64,000 bases of DNA from Lachnospiraceae bacterium. GTDB lineage: Bacteria; Bacillota; Clostridia; Lachnospirales; Lachnospiraceae. The stretch covers positions 51,344 through 115,343 of the forward strand of contig JAISGP010000151.1 in NCBI GenBank assembly GCA_031263035.1. The letters are read 5' to 3'. The position numbers and the translations under genes were made by a program. The first letter of the stretch is position 1, and each line of letters opens with the position of its first letter. This document shows positions 61,370 through 64,000 of this stretch, piece by piece. Below the pieces are notes generated by a model. The model was not told the origin of the DNA. It searched no databases and worked only from the letters and a program-made list of their open reading frames with translations.

Positions 61370-61591
61370 ATGATAAACTTTTATTATGCTTTTGCGGTTG
61401 AACGGTCGGATACCGGCTTAGTAGTGGAAGCAAAAAATGAAGATGAAGCAACAGAAATAGCCCAAACAATCAGCGAATTATATTATTCGAATCGAAAGGT
61501 ACATATATTAAGTGCAGGAGGAGAATCGAGTTATTACAAGGCATATGAAGAGGTTAGTTTTTTCAAGTGGGTAATAACTAAAAATAAATAA
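61370..61591 (+). CDS. Small hypothetical protein
   Basis: A 73-aa protein with an alternating strand/helix pattern (FYYAFAVERSDTGLVVEAKN, EATEIAQTISELYY). It looks like a small alpha/beta domain and has no membrane segment. It is 2 nt behind the methyltransferase remnant and 2 nt before the next gene, in the helicase operon. I do not recognise it. Confidence 0.55.
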   Translation: MINFYYAFAVERSDTGLVVEAKNEDEATEIAQTISELYYSNRKVHILSAGGESSYYKAYEEVSFFKWVITKNK

Positions 61592-61593
61592 TA

Positions 61594-61836
61594 ATGGAAC
61601 ATTTTAATATTAAAAAAGGAAGTGAATTAGTGCATGGAGTTTTTATTACAACCGATAAATTATATGTAGATTTAAAATATAAATGGACTTACATTGATTC
61701 TAACCTTAACCATAAAACAAATACGTTATATATATCCACGAAAAACGGTGATATTGAGATTAGATGTAAGGGTATATTTCCGAATTTGGAATTTGAGTAT
61801 GAAGAAGATGACCAATTAGTTTTTAAAATAGTTTGA
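61594..61836 (+). CDS. Small hypothetical protein before the helicase
   Basis: An 80-aa, probably beta-rich protein (GVFITTDKLYVDLKYKWTYI, LYISTKNGDIEIRC). It ends with TGA, 5 nt before the helicase ATG. It has no motif that I know. Coupling to the helicase suggests a role in replication, by position only. Confidence 0.55.
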   Translation: MEHFNIKKGSELVHGVFITTDKLYVDLKYKWTYIDSNLNHKTNTLYISTKNGDIEIRCKGIFPNLEFEYEEDDQLVFKIV

Positions 61837-61841
61837 GATAT

Positions 61842-62894
61842 ATGAGTTTCGATAAACTAAACGAACTTCTTAAAGATAACGGAGTTGATATAAACGATGC
61901 TGTTAAAACTATAAGTAATTTTCAATCGGGTAAAATTAAACCTATTGAAACTTCTTTAGAACACTTGAATAAAGCTACTTTTGGAGGGTTGATACCGGGA
62001 ATGGTACTGAGTATAGGAGCAAGACCCAGTATGGGGAAAACCCATACGTTACACCAGTTAAAAAACGATATTTTAAATAAAAAAGACCGAAATATCAGCA
62101 TGTTACTATATAACTGGGAGATGCCTTGGTTTTCGCTTATACTGATTCAGCTCAAAAAAGCCCTCAAAAAATCGTTTCACGAAATTCTCCACAATCAACC
62201 AACAGAATTTGAACTTCAGCATTATAAAGACGTGATGGAAAAGTTCCGTGATTCGCGTTTAACTACGGTATCTAAACCTCTTACTCCAGAGGAATGGAAT
62301 TATTTGACCCGAGAATGGATAGAAAAAAACTTAGATAAAGAAATTCTCATAGTGGCAATTGACCATTTAGGAATTGTAGTGGGTGATGATAAAACAAAGT
62401 CTATCTATAAACTAATGGAATATGAAAATGCAATTAAATTAGATTATCCAAGTAAAGTAGTATTCATAAATCTGTTCCAATTAAACCGTCAAATAGAAGC
62501 CATTTGGAGAGCTAAAGATACTAATCCTGTGGGACTTAGAGTAACATCAGAGTATATTTTTTCGGCTGATTCAATAATGCAATACAGTGATATTGTGATG
62601 GCACAAGTTATTCCAGAACGTGCTAATATGGAGAAATATGCTTCCGTAAACAGAGAGCGTTATAAACATCTTGAAGAGCATTTTGCAGATGATTCTAATA
62701 CCACTTCGGAATACGTACGGTTAAAAGGAACTAATAGAATTTATTACGATTACATAAAGAGAAGATTACCTGAAGATGATGAATCTAATCTGTATGCTGA
62801 CATTTTGAACAGAGAAAAAGAAGAGTTTATCCGAGCTACCTCGTCGAAAGAAAGAGATTATACTGATTTTGATGATGATGAATTGAATTTTTAG
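61842..62894 (+). CDS. DnaB-like replicative helicase (RecA fold)
   Basis: A 350-aa ATPase with Walker A GARPSMGKT near residue 65, the DnaB-type following helix, LLYNWEM (H1a-like), Walker B ILIVAIDHLGIV near residue 173 and a QLNRQ-like segment (NLFQLNRQIEAI, motif H3). The N-terminal primase-binding domain of cellular DnaB is missing, as in many phage helicases. I choose ATG 61842; a TTG at 61833 overlapping the previous TGA is possible and adds three residues. The end is very acidic (DYTDFDDDELNF), a typical docking tail. It should unwind the fork together with the VirE/primase-like protein at 56818. Confidence 0.8.
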   Translation: MSFDKLNELLKDNGVDINDAVKTISNFQSGKIKPIETSLEHLNKATFGGLIPGMVLSIGARPSMGKTHTLHQLKNDILNKKDRNISMLLYNWEMPWFSLILIQLKKALKKSFHEILHNQPTEFELQHYKDVMEKFRDSRLTTVSKPLTPEEWNYLTREWIEKNLDKEILIVAIDHLGIVVGDDKTKSIYKLMEYENAIKLDYPSKVVFINLFQLNRQIEAIWRAKDTNPVGLRVTSEYIFSADSIMQYSDIVMAQVIPERANMEKYASVNRERYKHLEEHFADDSNTTSEYVRLKGTNRIYYDYIKRRLPEDDESNLYADILNREKEEFIRATSSKERDYTDFDDDELNF

Positions 62895-62913
62895 AATGAA
62901 AATTGTATATTTG
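62883..62913 (+). promoter_or_regulatory. Promoter inside the helicase 3' end
   Basis: TTG (62883-62885), 20 bp, TATATTTG (62906-62913). It drives the wHTH/Sir2 genes. The leader of about 100 nt to the next ATG at 63013 holds only a broken 25-codon frame. Confidence 0.6.
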
Positions 62914-62931
62914 CAATATAAGAGATATAAA

Positions 62932-63009
62932 ATGAAACGGTAAAAAATCGTACAATTTGAATTTGTGCAATTTAGAAAATATCCTAATACACCTTTAGAT
63001 ATATATTAA
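62932..63009 (+). pseudogene. Possible small gene with TAA after codon 3
   Basis: ATG AAA CGG TAA, and the same frame then goes on for 21 codons (KIVQFEFVQFRKYPNTPLDI) to TAA just before the next gene. It could be a broken small protein gene or chance. The position and length fit a leader gene. Confidence 0.25.
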
Positions 63010-63012
63010 AGA

Positions 63013-63630
63013 ATGTTAATTGAAAATTTCGAAATAACCCCGGGAATTATGGGTTTATTGGTTTTTATTCAGATGAATAAATCGACAAACCCTAATGAAT
63101 ATATTCTAAATATGATTAGAAAGTATGGGTTTGAATTAAAGTCTGATAATGGTAAAAGCACCGTTGACGTATTTGAAGAAAAAGGATGGATAACTTACAT
63201 TAAAAGTGGTAAAAAAGAACCTTGGTATAGAATACGTTTGACAAAAGACGGAGAGGCAATTATAAAGTCTATTTGGGATAGACCTGTACATCCTCTTGCA
63301 AAGTTTACTTTAGATTATACTTACAGCGAGTATATCAGGATAGGAGCAGATGATTTAGCTCAAAAGTCAGGAGAAAAGTTATTACTATATATATCCGATT
63401 GGTTGTATTATAAAGAAAATTATAACGAACGGATGATAAAAGCCGTAATAACGTCATATGTAGATAAAAATGCTGATAATAAAAAGTATATGAATAAAAT
63501 GAAAACACTTTTCTTCAAACCTGTTAATTTGTTTGAAAAAAACTGGAAAAGTGAAGATTCGCCTATTTGTTTGTATATTGATAATAATAAAAATAATATA
63601 AAAGAAACCTATCGTAGAATATTAAAATGA
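63013..63630 (+). CDS. Winged-helix replication-associated protein
   Basis: A 205-aa protein. Residues 10-95 look like a winged helix (ILNMIRKYGFEL, VFEEKGWITYIKSG, WYRIRLTKDGEAIIKSI). The rest is helical (SGEKLLLYISDWLYYKENYN). Related proteins lie near helicase and primase genes in Bacteroidota phages, and I infer DNA or protein binding at the replication fork. It overlaps the Sir2 gene by four bases (ATGA). It may start with ATG 63013 after a 100-nt leader. Confidence 0.55.
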   Translation: MLIENFEITPGIMGLLVFIQMNKSTNPNEYILNMIRKYGFELKSDNGKSTVDVFEEKGWITYIKSGKKEPWYRIRLTKDGEAIIKSIWDRPVHPLAKFTLDYTYSEYIRIGADDLAQKSGEKLLLYISDWLYYKENYNERMIKAVITSYVDKNADNKKYMNKMKTLFFKPVNLFEKNWKSEDSPICLYIDNNKNNIKETYRRILK

Positions 63631-64000
63631 AGAAAAATATTGTAATAATTTCAGGAGCTGGAATAAGTGCAGAAAGTGGTATTCCTACATTTAGGGATAC
63701 AGATGGAATTTGGGAAAAGTATAATCCTGAAAAAGTAGCAAGCAAGTGGGCGTGGATTAATGATAAATCCAAAGTGCTTGATTTTTTAAATTTAATGCGT
63801 CGTGAAGTATTAGATAAAGGACCGAATGAAGCACATTATATTATAGCAGATTTAGAGAGAATTTATAATGTTGATATTATAACAACTAATATAGATGATT
63901 TTCATGAAAAAGCTGGTTCTACTAAAGTATTACACTTGCACGGAGAAATATTAAAAACAAGGTCATCTAAAAACCCCAATATTAAATATGATGATACTGT
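63627..64000 (+). CDS. Sir2-family NAD-dependent deacetylase, partial
   Basis: The first 124 codons of a sirtuin that continues past the window. Motifs: ISGAGISAESGIPTFRD (NAD binding, residues 9-24), TTNIDDFHEKAG (TxNID, near 90) and LHLHGE (the catalytic His). Sirtuins use NAD to remove acyl groups from lysines, and some act as NADases in phage defence. In a phage it could alter host proteins or NAD levels. The zinc-binding Cys and the C-terminus are not visible. It overlaps the previous gene by ATGA, so it belongs to the same operon. Confidence 0.8.
   Translation, partial: MKKNIVIISGAGISAESGIPTFRDTDGIWEKYNPEKVASKWAWINDKSKVLDFLNLMRREVLDKGPNEAHYIIADLERIYNVDIITTNIDDFHEKAGSTKVLHLHGEILKTRSSKNPNIKYDDT

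Noticed and set aside
1..64000. Genome-wide reassignment of TGA or TAG
   Set aside because: All long ORFs are open in the standard code, TGG is used for Trp, and all three stops end genes, including ATGA overlaps.
1..64000. tRNA genes, diversity-generating retroelement, integrase, insertion sequences
   Set aside because: No cloverleaf, reverse transcriptase, template/variable repeat, recombinase or transposase was seen on either strand.

Overview
The window looks like about half of a tailed-phage genome infecting a member of the Bacteroidota, most like the crAss-like podoviruses (Crassvirales). The reasons are an AT-rich sequence (roughly 30 % GC by eye), Bacteroidota-type promoters (TTTG, about 20 bp, TAnnTTTG), few Shine-Dalgarno sites, and a typical gene series: portal, acidic scaffold-like protein, major capsid protein, connector/ring proteins, a 2026-aa muzzle/stabilisation-like protein, then several very large cargo-like virion proteins. 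The terminase must lie outside the window. No integrase, tRNA, reverse transcriptase or CRISPR array was seen. Family names rest on reading the proteins, not on database searches.

Layout. 1-189: a structured RNA on the + strand that contains a 19-nt stretch matching a processed Cas12a (type V-A) crRNA repeat, ended by a strong terminator. 169-1780 (minus): a homing endonuclease with zinc-binding repeats and a small ribbon-helix-helix (RHH) protein. 1906-13227: portal, second homing endonuclease, scaffold-like protein, capsid and head/connector proteins. 13307-21315: a spanin-like protein, a fibre cluster whose genes share a Cys-rich N-terminal adaptor, and a lysis cassette ending in an M15 peptidase endolysin. 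21428-29668: ring/tail proteins and the muzzle-like protein. 29852-53693: a virion peptidoglycan hydrolase and five large ejected/cargo-like proteins, the last (2686 aa) carrying three ADP-ribosyltransferase-like (ART-PolyVal) segments and a zincin motif. 53805 to the end: replication, repair and nucleic-acid metabolism genes (DEDD exonuclease, PD-(D/E)XK nuclease, VirE/primase-like protein, kinase, phosphoesterase, CCA-adding enzyme, DnaB-type helicase, Sir2).

Regulation. Seven late promoters share one rigid 52-bp architecture: an AT-rich palindrome (consensus TTAATTTAAAAATTAA), a -33 TTTG, 20 bp, and a -7 TAnnTTTG. They sit before the portal, scaffold, fibre cluster, ring genes, hydrolase and 698-aa protein. 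The seventh faces the opposite way and drives the RHH gene from the same palindrome as the portal promoter. Several boxes end only 2-7 nt before the ATG, which implies near-leaderless messages. The early-type promoters at 53753 and 62883 have the same -33/-7 boxes but no palindrome. The RHH protein is therefore a natural candidate regulator of late transcription.

Decay. The structural half is intact. Between 56.7 and 61.4 kb there are several broken genes: in-frame TGA codons where Trp would fit, a kinase without a normal start codon, an RNA ligase reduced to its C-terminus and abutting a truncated DUF3307 gene, a -1 frameshift in an A-run, and the first 22 codons of a cytosine methyltransferase. 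The remnants suggest that the phage once carried a full RNA end-healing and sealing module. Either the cluster is decaying or some of these lesions are sequencing or assembly errors.
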